In this document: one piece after another, positions 25,034 to 34,815 of the stretch
How the letters are laid out: each line of letters begins with the position of its first letter
How positions within the stretch are numbered: the stretch's first letter is position 1
Assembly: GCF_036172515.1 (NCBI RefSeq)
Contig: NZ_JAXKVW010000002.1
Location: forward strand, 1-64,000
Length of the DNA: 64,000 nucleotides
Reading direction: 5' to 3'
Source: Flexistipes sp.
GTDB taxonomy: Bacteria > Chrysiogenota > Deferribacteres > Deferribacterales > Flexistipitaceae
Notes under the pieces: generated by a model
The model's database searches: none
Told to the model about the DNA's origin: nothing
What the model saw: the letters and a program-made list of their open reading frames with translations, nothing else
Made by a program: the position numbers and the translations under genes

Positions 25034-28000
25034 TGTTTTTACGCAAAACAATACGATCTTTTCTTATTTTATTCCTTTCAGTCACTTCGCTGCTGGTGAT
25101 GCTGAATCTTCTTCTTTCCATTTATCCTGAAAAGATTATTTCATACTTTCTACCTGAAAATTATTCCGTTGCAATCGAAGAAATGCCTTCGGTTTTTCTC
25201 CCTTTTTACTTGACTGTATCAGGGCTGGAGGTCAGTTCTGAAAAATTCGACCTGAGTGTCCGTAAAATGGATTTGAAAGCTGACTATAAATCGCTTGTGA
25301 ATTCAGGTCGCTTCCTTTCGGTAACCGTCTTTGACGGCGGCTTTCGATATCGCAGTGGCCGGGATATAAATGATGTTGAAGTAAGCGTCATTCCCGATAT
25401 TTTCAAAGTTATTCGTATATATGATACAACCGTAAAATATGAATCTGAGCCGGTAATAGTTACTTTAAATGCCAATAGTCTGTTCTTTGATGGTTTCTCA
25501 GGTGCAATCAGCGGACATTTCAGGGAGTCTTCGATATCCTCAGACAGAGCGGAACAGACATTCACAGGGAGTGTAAAAGCACGTTTGCTGGAGCAGAATG
25601 AGCTGATTGTTGATCATTTGAAACTGAACGGCAAGGATTTTTATATAAATATTGAAAACGGTAAATTCAGCGAAGGGGAAAATTATGCGGTTTTCGATGG
25701 GGCTTTCGATACGGAAGTTTTAAATATTTTTACTAAACTTGATGAGGGGAAGCTTAATGTAAAGGGCAAATATGATTCGGGGAAATTGTCCGCAAGAGCT
25801 GAATTAATCAATATAAGAGCGGATAATTTAACAATTGGCGGTTTTGTTGATGTGTATGGGAATATTTTTGAGAAGCTTCTTTTTGAAAGCAGCAAACTAA
25901 GCATTTATGGCATGCAAATAAGCTGCGAAGGCAGTTTTATGCCTAAATCTTTTGATACAAAGCTGACCTACCGTTTTATAAAACAGCCTGTTTTGTTTGA
26001 GAATAAAAATTACAGGGTAAAACTGGGAGGCGGCAACGCTTCAATCACTCAGAATTTCAGTAGATTCGCCGGGAAATTTACCGTTTCTTCCCATGAACAA
26101 TACAAAATAAATTACAGAGCGAACCTCCTGAGTAATAAATTAGTGATTGAGCATGCCGGGCTGAAGGCAGGAAAAACACAGTTATCAGGATCAGGGGTTT
26201 TTGAGAATGAAAAATTGAGCCTGGATTTCAGCGGTGAAGTTGTAAATAACAAAGATTTACAGGTTCATCTGGATTTCAAACATCATCTGAAAGTTGATAT
26301 GATGATGACAGCCGGTACAGGCTCGCTGCATCTTACAGGCACTTACAGAAATATTATCCCTTCAGTTTTGTATAATATTCCCACAAAAAGTGTTAGCGGC
26401 AAAATAGATATCACAAACAATAACCTGGATTTTACTGCCAACGGAAAGCTTAAAAAAGGGAAAGTCAATGTAGCAGGAAGTATTTCAAAAAATACGCAGA
26501 ATTATAATATCCATGCATCTTCAGTCCCCTTTAATATGATTCTTGCATATTTTAAAGTAAACTCTGATTTTGATAATCCGGTAACCGGAAACGCAGATAT
26601 CCTTGTAAAAGACGGTCAGGCGGAAGTTGAAGGTGAAGCATATTTTAATGAGCCGGCAATGCTGCCGTCACATAATATTTCTTATTCATACAGCAGCGGT
26701 GTATTGAACATTGATAGTTTAAAGCTTCAGGACAAAAATATCGTCAATGTCGGATTTCTGAATTTTAAAAGGAACTATCTTAAAGGGAGAATACTTTTAG
26801 ATAGATTCAAGTACAAAGATTTTCCTGTGCTTAAAAATATAAGTTTTTTTATAAATGGAGCCATAAGCGATCCTGCTGTGAATCTTGATTTCAAAATAAA
26901 ACCTGCTGAGTATTTTGATAATGTTTCCGTTTCGGCAACCGGCCATTTTGACAATATTTTCATAAATGCCCGAAGCAGTCAATTTAGCTTTACCGGCACT
27001 GCCTATCCCCTTGAAAGGTCAATAAAAGGAAAAATTGATTTGAAAACAATCAATTTTAATGGAGTAAAGCCTGACGGTTCGTTTTTTGTAAACTCTTCTG
27101 ATTTGGAAAAGTTTTTGATAAAATCTGACCGATTATCGGTTGATTACAAGCGCTATGAAACACAAATATCAAATTTTTCAATGATTTATGAAAATAAAAA
27201 ATTCCAGAAAATTTCCGGCATAGTTGACAGTAAATATATTAAAAATGTTCAAATAAAGAACGGCATTGCTGATAAGCATAAATTCAGCGGGGATGTATAT
27301 TTGGACAATTCAAGTTTGTCAACTTTTTTTCTTAAAGATGCTTATGCATCCGGCAGTTTGAAATTTATTTACCCGTATGAAGGATATCCGGGGGTGTATG
27401 GAGATGCGGAAATTTATGGGAAATTATACTCAGATTTTGCAGAACTCCGTCTGAGAAACGTTAATGCGGATATTGTTTTTGATAATCACTCTACAACCGG
27501 CCGGGTCAGGGGCCATGAGCTTGATACAGCTTTGACAGGAAATTTTCAGATTCCCAAATATTATAAACCATTGGAAGGTAATGCTTATCTGAAAACAAAC
27601 AATCTTTATGTTGAAAAATATGGATTTAAAGGGACCCTTGATATTGAAGGCAGTTATTCCGGAAAAGAAAAACTTGTCCGTGCGGATGTTATAATTAAAC
27701 AAGCCTATTTCAGTCATGATGAGCAGATTCCGGATTCTGTAAGTCAGAAGGGAAAGGGCGGGTTCCCATTTGAGCTTAATATTGATATTCAAACAGCCGA
27801 GCCCGTTCAGCTGCAAAATAAATATATTTCCGGCGGACTTGCTCTGGATCTCCATGTGGAAAAAGAGAATCTGATTGATATAACGGGTAGAATTGATGCC
27901 GTAAATTCAGAGATAACAGTGGGTGAGGGCAGCTTTTCTGTTACAAAAGGTTATATAAGGTTTATGGAAAATTCCCCGCCGTTTCTTTTTATTGACGCTT

Positions 28001-28449
28001 CCGGTGAAGAGAATTTCAGCGATTTGCGTTTAAAAATCAAGGGGTTTCTTCCACAATACGAGGTGGAAGTGAGGAGTACAGACCCGGCGGTGTCTTCAGA
28101 TTATCTGGATACGACCTCCAATATCGGAGAAAAACAGCTGCTTTCAAGAATACTTGGAGGCATGCTGCTGAAGGATATTGTTGGCATTACGGAAAAAGTT
28201 GTCGGCATCAGCGGAATTGATGTGGATATCAATAGAAATGCCATTATGGGCGGACAAAGGGAATATTTAGCTATAGGCAAAAGATTTTCAAACAGATTAA
28301 GGTTGAGATATATGATAGGGGTCTCCGGCGAGGAAAGTTTTAACAGTGTTGTAGGGGAGTATACACTTCTGGACTGGCTGAATCTTTTTGTATACACTAC
28401 GCCTAACGGAGGTACTGGTGCGGGCTTTACTCTTCTTAACGGTTTTTAG
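25033..28449 (+). CDS. tamB: TamB/AsmA-like translocation and assembly protein
   Basis: 1138 residues. One N-terminal membrane anchor (IRSFLILFLSVTSLLVML, about 8-28), then a very long beta-rich periplasmic region of alternating hydrophobic residues. The C-terminal DUF490/TamB domain shows GGLALDLHVE, ITVGEGSFSVTKGYIRF and, close to the end, LRLRYMIGVSGEES. TamB forms a hydrophobic groove across the periplasm and works with TamA in outer-membrane protein or lipid transport. The tamA-like gene follows with a 32-bp overlap, which supports the assignment. Confidence 0.9.
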   Translation: MFLRKTIRSFLILFLSVTSLLVMLNLLLSIYPEKIISYFLPENYSVAIEEMPSVFLPFYLTVSGLEVSSEKFDLSVRKMDLKADYKSLVNSGRFLSVTVFDGGFRYRSGRDINDVEVSVIPDIFKVIRIYDTTVKYESEPVIVTLNANSLFFDGFSGAISGHFRESSISSDRAEQTFTGSVKARLLEQNELIVDHLKLNGKDFYINIENGKFSEGENYAVFDGAFDTEVLNIFTKLDEGKLNVKGKYDSGKLSARAELINIRADNLTIGGFVDVYGNIFEKLLFESSKLSIYGMQISCEGSFMPKSFDTKLTYRFIKQPVLFENKNYRVKLGGGNASITQNFSRFAGKFTVSSHEQYKINYRANLLSNKLVIEHAGLKAGKTQLSGSGVFENEKLSLDFSGEVVNNKDLQVHLDFKHHLKVDMMMTAGTGSLHLTGTYRNIIPSVLYNIPTKSVSGKIDITNNNLDFTANGKLKKGKVNVAGSISKNTQNYNIHASSVPFNMILAYFKVNSDFDNPVTGNADILVKDGQAEVEGEAYFNEPAMLPSHNISYSYSSGVLNIDSLKLQDKNIVNVGFLNFKRNYLKGRILLDRFKYKDFPVLKNISFFINGAISDPAVNLDFKIKPAEYFDNVSVSATGHFDNIFINARSSQFSFTGTAYPLERSIKGKIDLKTINFNGVKPDGSFFVNSSDLEKFLIKSDRLSVDYKRYETQISNFSMIYENKKFQKISGIVDSKYIKNVQIKNGIADKHKFSGDVYLDNSSLSTFFLKDAYASGSLKFIYPYEGYPGVYGDAEIYGKLYSDFAELRLRNVNADIVFDNHSTTGRVRGHELDTALTGNFQIPKYYKPLEGNAYLKTNNLYVEKYGFKGTLDIEGSYSGKEKLVRADVIIKQAYFSHDEQIPDSVSQKGKGGFPFELNIDIQTAEPVQLQNKYISGGLALDLHVEKENLIDITGRIDAVNSEITVGEGSFSVTKGYIRFMENSPPFLFIDASGEENFSDLRLKIKGFLPQYEVEVRSTDPAVSSDYLDTTSNIGEKQLLSRILGGMLLKDIVGITEKVVGISGIDVDINRNAIMGGQREYLAIGKRFSNRLRLRYMIGVSGEESFNSVVGEYTLLDWLNLFVYTTPNGGTGAGFTLLNGF

Positions 28450-30961
28450 TTTTCTTTTTTCAACAAATATTTTTTCTCTTGAAATTCAGGGTAATGTTGA
28501 TAATGGAACAAAAGCGCAAATAAAGAAATTTTATTCAAAAAACGGGCGCTCCAAAACAGGAAAGCTGCTCAATTACCTGGGATACGATTTTTTTACTTTT
28601 AACAGAAATCAACTGATAATAAGCAATCCCGAGCGGATTGACAATGTTGTTTTCCACGGGAACCTTATATTTCTTGACAATACGCTCCAGGGAGCTTCAG
28701 GTTTGGCAAAGGGTGATCCTATATATGCTGAAACTATTGAAAATTCAGCTGAAAAGGTGCGAAAATATTACGTCCGCAACGGTTACAGAAATGCAGAAGT
28801 CAGTGTCAGTATTACCGATGGTGATATTGTTTTTCATGTAAGAGAGGGCAAACGTTTTCTGGTAACGGATATCAATGTGAAAAATGCAGATTATCCGGAG
28901 TCTTTCAATTTTTTAAATCCAAAGATTTTTGATGAAGAACTTGAAGACAATTACGTAAAAACGATTGAAAACTATTTCCGGGGCAAAGGGTATTTTAATG
29001 TATCCACAGATGTCAGTTATGCGAAAAATAACAAATACACTTTTTTCCTGAATATTAACAATCCGGTCTCCTCTGTAATGTCTGTACTGCCAAATTTTCA
29101 TCAGGGAGTCTCACTAATAGTTTTCGTAAAAAAAGGCAAAGAATTTTCCCTGCGTATAGAAGGCATTGAGGATAATGAAACTGAAAAGTTAGTACGTAGT
29201 GAAATAAGCAGAAATTTAAAGGGGATTAGCTCCTTCTATGTCAGATATACGGAAGGTGAGCTGGAAAAACTTCTTACTGATAAAGGATATATAAATCCAC
29301 AGGCTGTAATTATTGTTAAAGAACAAGAGATTATTGTTGATGTGAATTACGGCGAAAGATTTGTCAATACGAAGGTTAATTTCATATACAACAGTCTTCC
29401 TGTAGACAAGTTTTCTGATGAATTTGGCATAAACCGCAGTCTTTTATACAGTAAAAATGAAAAAATAATAAAAAGATTGGTTACAGATAAGCTTTACAGC
29501 AAGGGCTATATTTATGCAAAAGTGGAAGATATAAAGTTTACTAAGAGAAACGGACAGCTGTCTGTTGATATAATAATAAATGAGGGGGATATATATAAAG
29601 TTGATGATGTTTTTGTGAATGATAAGGAAATTCTGGATAATCTTCAGAGAACGGCAACAGCAAAAGAAGTGAACAATCTGCTGGGGATTGTAAAATCCAA
29701 TATAAACAATAAATACTACTTTACTTCAATCTCGTTTGACAAATTTATTATGAATAAAGAAAATAATGTGGATTTGGTGTTTAAATCCGATTTATCACGG
29801 TTTCGGCTGAACAAAGTGATATCTTCTGACGAAAGCCTGAAGGCTTTTATAAAAGAACATTTTTTTGACAATCCAAAGATTACAAAAGTCAAGATTGATT
29901 CTCTTAAAATTTTTCTGGCTTCGGAGAAAAACTATATAAATTATTCGGTGGGTGTTATTCCGATATCGGAAAATGAAGCTGATATTGTTGTTTCAGGCAT
30001 AAAAGGCGAATCCAATGAAATTTTCGGCGGTTTTGCATATGATGATATAGAAAAATTTAATGTTTTTGCCGGCTACAGAAGATTTGATATCTTTGGCACA
30101 GCCCATCAGTTTCAGATATTTACAACATACTCGAGCAGAGAGAAAAGCCTGACTTTTTCTTTGGGGAGCAAAAACTTTTTTGCGCCTAATCTTGCCAATA
30201 TTTATTCTCTTGGGTGGAAAAAAAGAGATGAGGACACTTTTGAATATGAGCAACTGAAAGCGAGTATACAATTTTTTAAAACATTAAATAATTTTAGATA
30301 TGGGCTGGGATTATATGCGGAAGAGCTTAATTTTACAGGACTTGTATATGATAAAAATTTTACGGAAAAATTAAGTGATAATTACAGGCTTATAGGAATT
30401 CCGTTGTCTGCAGGCAATGCCGGCTCGTATCTCGGACCTGTCATTGAAGTGGAGTATTCTGCAGAGCTTAGATTAAAACCGCTTTTTCAGATAGGCCAAA
30501 ATAGCTTTATCACCAGTGAACTGAATACGATGCTGAAAATTTATCCGGCTGACAGATTCAGATTTAAACTGAAGAATGACTTTGGGTATATAAGCCGCAA
30601 TAACACCGATATCCCTCTTACTTACAGGTACACACTTGGGGGACCTTACAGGATGAAAGCCTTTGATTACCGGGATATCGGCACGGAAGATAAAGAGGGG
30701 AATGTTTACGGCGGCAGTAGATTTTACTATTTTCTTTTCGGGGCTGAATATGAAATTAGAAATAACGTTTATCTGGGCCCTTTTGTGGAATACGGAAATG
30801 CCATAGATCAATGGGATTTCTCGGGCGGATATACAGATGTAGGCATCGCATTGACAGCAGATACAATACTTGGGTCCATTGGAATAAGTTTTGCACACGA
30901 AACGGTGGGCAGCAGTAAAAGTGATTCAGCTCTTTATTTAACGTTCAGTGGCTCATTCTGA
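28418..30961 (+). CDS. tamA: BamA/TamA-family outer-membrane assembly protein
   Basis: About 847 residues from GTG 28418, chosen because GGAGG at 28408-28412 is 5 nt upstream and the next residues form a signal peptide (ALLFLTVFSFLFSTNIFSLE). The N-terminal part holds several POTRA domains: repeated NAEVSV, GYFNVST, GYINPQAVI and GYIYAKVEDI strands. From about 550 a 16-strand Omp85 barrel begins (IFGGFAYDDIEKFNVFAGYR), and the end has GGPYRMKAFDYRD, FGAEYEIR, and the final aromatic residue of LYLTFSGSF. With tamB directly upstream, TamA is more likely than BamA, though the POTRA number (above three) is BamA-like. Confidence 0.88.
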   Translation: MRALLFLTVFSFLFSTNIFSLEIQGNVDNGTKAQIKKFYSKNGRSKTGKLLNYLGYDFFTFNRNQLIISNPERIDNVVFHGNLIFLDNTLQGASGLAKGDPIYAETIENSAEKVRKYYVRNGYRNAEVSVSITDGDIVFHVREGKRFLVTDINVKNADYPESFNFLNPKIFDEELEDNYVKTIENYFRGKGYFNVSTDVSYAKNNKYTFFLNINNPVSSVMSVLPNFHQGVSLIVFVKKGKEFSLRIEGIEDNETEKLVRSEISRNLKGISSFYVRYTEGELEKLLTDKGYINPQAVIIVKEQEIIVDVNYGERFVNTKVNFIYNSLPVDKFSDEFGINRSLLYSKNEKIIKRLVTDKLYSKGYIYAKVEDIKFTKRNGQLSVDIIINEGDIYKVDDVFVNDKEILDNLQRTATAKEVNNLLGIVKSNINNKYYFTSISFDKFIMNKENNVDLVFKSDLSRFRLNKVISSDESLKAFIKEHFFDNPKITKVKIDSLKIFLASEKNYINYSVGVIPISENEADIVVSGIKGESNEIFGGFAYDDIEKFNVFAGYRRFDIFGTAHQFQIFTTYSSREKSLTFSLGSKNFFAPNLANIYSLGWKKRDEDTFEYEQLKASIQFFKTLNNFRYGLGLYAEELNFTGLVYDKNFTEKLSDNYRLIGIPLSAGNAGSYLGPVIEVEYSAELRLKPLFQIGQNSFITSELNTMLKIYPADRFRFKLKNDFGYISRNNTDIPLTYRYTLGGPYRMKAFDYRDIGTEDKEGNVYGGSRFYYFLFGAEYEIRNNVYLGPFVEYGNAIDQWDFSGGYTDVGIALTADTILGSIGISFAHETVGSSKSDSALYLTFSGSF

Positions 30962-31066
30962 TATGTATTATTGGCAAATCATGTGAGTTCTGTGTTCAGG
31001 GTTTTTGATTATTGTTGAAAAACCGGACAAACCAACCAATTGACGAATAACAAATATACAAATAAA

Positions 31067-31193
31067 GACCCTTGAATAATGTATTCTTATAAATTTTACC
31101 ACCCCTTAATCCCCTCCTAACTCTTTGATAGGAGGGGAGATAAAACTCCTCCCCTAATTTAGGGGAGGTTGGGTGGGGTACTTATTCAAAGGT
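31067..31193. mobile_element. MITE family A, copy 5
   Basis: 127 bp, ends GACCCTTGAATAA / TTATTCAAAGGTT, with internal palindromes intact. CAAATAA flanks it on both sides (31059-31065 and 31196-31202), a likely target duplication. Confidence 0.8.
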
Positions 31194-31267
31194 TTCAAAT
31201 AATCAATATACCACTCAACCACTACTCCAATTTTTTTAAAAGAGACTAATTTTATCTTAAAAAATGC

Positions 31268-31295
31268 TTGACAATTTGTGAAAACAAATTAGAAT
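31268..31295 (+). promoter_or_regulatory. Peroxiredoxin promoter with palindrome in the spacer
   Basis: TTGACA (31268-31273), 16-bp spacer, TAGAAT (31290-31295). The spacer is filled by a perfect 7-bp inverted repeat AATTTGT-GAAA-ACAAATT (31273-31290), a likely repressor site. It does not match the PerR box I know. Confidence 0.7.
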
Positions 31296-31327
31296 GATTT
31301 TAAAATAAAACAACTAAGGAGGAGTAT

Positions 31328-31921
31328 ATGAGTTTAGTAGCAAAAAAGGCACCGGACTTTTCAGAGGATGCAGTTGTTAACAAGGATTTTAAAAAGGTTC
31401 ATCTTGAAGATTACAAAGGAAAATGGGTTGTACTGTTTTTCTATCCGCTGGATTTCACTTTTGTATGTCCCACTGAAATCACAGCTTTAAGTGATGCTTA
31501 TGAAGAGTTTAAAAAGCGCAATTGTGAGATTGTCGGTGTTTCCACTGACAGTAAATTTTCTCACTTAGCATGGATTAACACACCGAGAGAAGAAGGCGGA
31601 CTGGGTGATTTGAATTATCCTTTGGTGGCCGATTTTGCCAAAAGGGTTTCCGAAGAGTACGGCGTGCTTCTACCGGAAGGAATGGCTTTAAGAGCGACCT
31701 TCATTATTGACCCTGAAGGTAATGTTCAATTTGAACTTATTCACGATTTGGGAATCGGTAGAAATGTAAATGAAATTTTAAGAAACCTTGATGCTTTACA
31801 ATACACCAGAGAACACGGTGAAGTTTGCCCCGCAGGATGGGAGCCCGGTAAAGATACAATGACACCGGATCCAGAGAAGATGAAGGAATTTTTCAGGAAA
31901 AATCCTCAGGGGCACCAGTAA
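31328..31921 (+). CDS. 2-Cys peroxiredoxin (AhpC/Prx1 type)
   Basis: 197 residues. Peroxidatic Cys47 in [13 protein letters not shown] and resolving Cys167 in EVCPAGW, the typical 2-Cys pattern of the AhpC/Prx1 group. Reduces H2O2, organic peroxides and peroxynitrite, recycled by thioredoxin or AhpF-like partners (none is adjacent). Very strong Shine-Dalgarno AAGGAGG. A monocistronic unit: promoter at 31268 and a textbook terminator at 31987. Confidence 0.97.
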   Translation: MSLVAKKAPDFSEDAVVNKDFKKVHLEDYKGKWVVLFFYPLDFTFVCPTEITALSDAYEEFKKRNCEIVGVSTDSKFSHLAWINTPREEGGLGDLNYPLVADFAKRVSEEYGVLLPEGMALRATFIIDPEGNVQFELIHDLGIGRNVNEILRNLDALQYTREHGEVCPAGWEPGKDTMTPDPEKMKEFFRKNPQGHQ

Positions 31922-31986
31922 CAGATAAGGCTTTTTCAAAAGCTGGAGGAAATCTTAAAAATTTTCTTCATACAAACCTCCCTATT

Positions 31987-32010
31987 GTCCGCTTTCGAGC
32001 GGACTTTTTT
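31987..32010 (+). terminator. Rho-independent terminator of the peroxiredoxin
   Basis: Perfect 7-bp stem GTCCGCT / AGCGGAC closed by a TTCG tetraloop, then six T. Confidence 0.92.
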
Positions 32011-32024
32011 ATTTGTTAATTTAA

Positions 32025-32149
32025 GACCATTGAATAATGTATTCTTATAAATTTTACCACCCCTTAATCCCCTCCTAACTCTTTGGTAGGAGGGGAGATA
32101 AAGCTCCTCCCCTAAATTAGGGGGGTTGGGTGGGGTACTTATTCAAAGG
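32025..32149. mobile_element. MITE family A, copy 6
   Basis: 125 bp, ends GACCATTGAATAA / TTATTCAAAGG, same inner palindromes. TTTTATTTGT occurs on both sides (32007-32016 and 32152-32161), a possible target duplication slightly outside the terminal repeats. Confidence 0.75.
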
Positions 32150-32167
32150 CCTTTTATTTGTGTATTA

Positions 32168-32298
32168 GTTGAGCAGTACATTTGTTATTGGTGGGAGCAA
32201 TCGGTACCTCAGTTTCTTTGATACCGTTAATACTTTTACTACCCATACTACCTCAAGTACCTACCCAATCACCCATCACACATTACGCATCACGACTT
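32168..32298. repeat. Composite tandem-repeat element, copy 1
   Basis: Order: a block GTTGAGCAGTACATTTGTTA (32168-32192 in full), then 9-bp units ending TACC (about 32234-32262), then 7-bp units of the TNACNCA type (about 32268-32296). The same order recurs at 37806 and 38925. Confidence 0.65.
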
Positions 32299-33118
32299 AA
32301 GTGTTAAGTTGAGAAAATGTGTTTACATCCAGATACTTGCCTATGGGTTTATACATTTTGACGTTGTCAAAATGTTGTCCGAATTTTTCATGAAGGAGAC
32401 CGTCGTGAATCGCCCATGAGCGCCCCCTTAAACTGTTCCAGTATTCTTTCTTTCTGAAGATATTACTGTTATTAAGGGACCTGTAAAGGCTTCCGCCGGG
32501 TTTGAATTCTTTATCAATAGTTTCCATAAGATTCTTTCCGTGTATGTAGGCAAATCCTTTCTTTTCGTAAAAAATCGCGTTATTATAAGCCAGCGGGTCT
32601 GTTTCGATAAGATGCTTATCCATCGGTTCAGCAAAGTTTTCAAGCCTCTCCAGAAGTTCATCAAAAATTTTTAAGCCTTTTCTTGCCTGGTGGGGGAATA
32701 ATCCATCTTTCAAGGCTTTTTCTTCTTCCGGAATGTTTCTGATCATTGTGGCAAAGTAATTCTGGTGACCGAATTTATCTGAAAAAACATCGTAGAAAGG
32801 ATAGTGGGGGTCACCTGTGACAATTAATGACAGTTCAATCTGATAGTATATTGTGTCAGCCAGTTCCAGCAGAAAAACCCAGTCCTTTTGGCTTTCATTT
32901 ATTTTTATCTCTATTTTCACAAAATCCGCATTTTTATCGCAAAAGATTTTAAAGTAGCAGCTGTCTTTTAATAAATCGGTGTCACGATTTTTAATTTCAA
33001 ATACAGAGTACACCTGATTGGGGATAAGCTCTGAATACAGTTTTTCCTTATCCGTGTACGGGAGTTCGTTTATTTCTTTTATTGAATAAAGTCCTAATTT
33101 TCCAGGTTTTTTGTTAAT
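32297..33118 (-). CDS. Uncharacterised protein, possible ATT start
   Basis: Not recognised. With the GTG at 33013 it is 238 residues. The same frame stays open and coding-like for 35 more codons up to an ATT at 33118 that has GGGAG 7 nt before it (33126-33130), just after an in-frame TAA. No ATG, GTG or TTG lies in that extension. The protein is soluble, rich in aromatic and charged residues, with no signal peptide or membrane helix. Motifs are not diagnostic (GDPHYPFYDVFSDKFGHQNY, SLRGRSWAIHDG). It stands between repeats and the acyl-CoA ligase operon on the same strand, and may be the last gene of that operon. Confidence 0.6.
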   Translation of the reverse strand: MNKKPGKLGLYSIKEINELPYTDKEKLYSELIPNQVYSVFEIKNRDTDLLKDSCYFKIFCDKNADFVKIEIKINESQKDWVFLLELADTIYYQIELSLIVTGDPHYPFYDVFSDKFGHQNYFATMIRNIPEEEKALKDGLFPHQARKGLKIFDELLERLENFAEPMDKHLIETDPLAYNNAIFYEKKGFAYIHGKNLMETIDKEFKPGGSLYRSLNNSNIFRKKEYWNSLRGRSWAIHDGLLHEKFGQHFDNVKMYKPIGKYLDVNTFSQLNT

Positions 33119-33171
33119 AACAGCACTCCCTTACTTCAATATATGTACCGAAACAATACAGGTTTAATTTT

Positions 33172-34806
33172 TTAATGTCTTCTGCGGTTTTCCTCCATCT
33201 GCCTGAGCTCAACCCTTCTGATTTTTCCGCTCACCGTTTTCGGCAGATTATCTACAAAATCAATTTCCCGTGGGTATTTATACGGTGCTGTCTCATTTTT
33301 TACATGCTCCTGTATGTCCCTGATGAGCTCATCACTGCCTTCAAAGCCGGGTTTTAATACAATAAAAGCTTTTACAATTGTTCCCCTCAGTTTATCAGGC
33401 GCTCCTATAACGGCACTTTCTGCAACTGCGTTATGTGTCTGCAAAGCACTTTCCACTTCAAAAGGGCCCACTCTGTATCCGCTTGATTTTATCACATCAT
33501 CGGATCTTCCCACAAACCAGAAATAACCGTCTTCATCCTTATAAGCCTTGTCGCCTGTAAAGTACCATCCGTTATGAAATGCTGCATTTGTGGCCTCTTC
33601 ATCTCTGTAATACCCTCTGAAAATACCAACCTGATTTTTCCCTTCCGCTTTTATTGCTATATGTCCAGCTTCGTTAAACGGCATGGGATTTGCCTCATCA
33701 TCAACTATATCAACGGTAAACCCAGGGGCCGGCTTGCCCATTGAGCCGGGTTTTACTTCTAGGCACGGATAATTGGCTACAGTATTGACAGTTTCCGTCT
33801 GCCCGTAGCCGTCGTAAATAAGGGTTTTTGTATGCTCCTTCCATTTTCTGATAACTTCAGGATTTAGCGGCTCTCCAGCACTGACGGAGTGTCTGAGTTT
33901 TGAAAAATCGTATTTTGATAAATCCTGCAGAATAAGCATTCTGTATGCTGTGGGGGGTGCGCAGAATGTGGTTACTCCGAAATTCTGCAGTATGTTCAGA
34001 TGCAGTTCCGGGTCAAATCTGTCGGACTGGTTGTGCATTACTGCCGTTGTTCCGATCAGCCACTGTCCGAACAGTTTACCCCATACCGCTTTTCCCCAGC
34101 CTGTGTCACTCAGTGTCCAGTGTATATCATTTTCAGCAAGATCCTGCCAGAATCTTGCTGTAATGTAATGTCCAAGAGCATATGTCTGATCGTGAAGTAC
34201 CATTTTGGGAAACTTTGTGGTACCGCTTGTAAAATAGATTATCAGAGGATCTGTGGATTTGGTGGGTTCCACATCGTCCCGTGACAGATTTTCCCCGGCT
34301 TTTGCCATAAGATCCTCATAATTCTGCCACCCTTTGCTTTCGTATTTTATGGCTATTTTCGTAAAACTGTCAGGTGTTGACAGATTACCGAATTTTTCTA
34401 TTGAATCACCGTAGACAACTGCTCCGCGTGCTTTTGAAGCTTTAAGGCGGTAGTCAATATCCTTTTCCCTTAAAATTTTTGGAGCCGGCATAGGTATAAC
34501 CCCGAGCTTAAAGCAGCCAAGCATGACTGAATACCACTCGGGTACTCTGGGAACCATAACATACAGATTGTCACCTTTTTTAAAGCCCTGTTCTTTTAAT
34601 ACATTTGCAAATCTGTTGGACATTCTTTTTAAATCGCCAAATGTATATTTTTCATGGGTTTCACCGTCCGTATCGATCCAGATTAATGCAGTTTTATCCT
34701 TTGTTTCGGCATTTTTGTCTACAACATCAAAACCGAAATTGAAGAAATGAGGGACATCGATGTTAAATTTTTTGATTGTTTTTTCATAATTTTTCATGTT
34801 GTGCAT
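33172..34806 (-). CDS. Acyl-CoA synthetase (AMP-forming, medium-chain/benzoate type)
   Basis: 544 residues, ANL superfamily. The ATP-binding P-loop is YFTSGTTKFPKM. YDGYGQTET (A5) precedes, and GWYFTGDKAYKDEDGYFWFVGRSDDVIKSSGYRVG (A7-A8) leads to the C-terminal lid, with PKTVSGKIRR supplying the catalytic Lys. It activates a carboxylic acid to acyl-CoA via acyl-AMP. The sequence is nearest to the ACSM/benzoate-CoA ligase type rather than acetyl-CoA synthetase (shorter, no Acs N-terminal extension). Third gene of a minus-strand operon after two crotonases, so aromatic or branched acid use is plausible but the substrate is unknown. Confidence 0.88.
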   Translation of the reverse strand: MHNMKNYEKTIKKFNIDVPHFFNFGFDVVDKNAETKDKTALIWIDTDGETHEKYTFGDLKRMSNRFANVLKEQGFKKGDNLYVMVPRVPEWYSVMLGCFKLGVIPMPAPKILREKDIDYRLKASKARGAVVYGDSIEKFGNLSTPDSFTKIAIKYESKGWQNYEDLMAKAGENLSRDDVEPTKSTDPLIIYFTSGTTKFPKMVLHDQTYALGHYITARFWQDLAENDIHWTLSDTGWGKAVWGKLFGQWLIGTTAVMHNQSDRFDPELHLNILQNFGVTTFCAPPTAYRMLILQDLSKYDFSKLRHSVSAGEPLNPEVIRKWKEHTKTLIYDGYGQTETVNTVANYPCLEVKPGSMGKPAPGFTVDIVDDEANPMPFNEAGHIAIKAEGKNQVGIFRGYYRDEEATNAAFHNGWYFTGDKAYKDEDGYFWFVGRSDDVIKSSGYRVGPFEVESALQTHNAVAESAVIGAPDKLRGTIVKAFIVLKPGFEGSDELIRDIQEHVKNETAPYKYPREIDFVDNLPKTVSGKIRRVELRQMEENRRRH

Positions 34807-34815
34807 AATAACCTC

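Noticed and set aside
34000-34284. Plus-strand frames opposite the acyl-CoA ligase
   Set aside because: Shadow frames with no start signal, opposite conserved ANL motifs.
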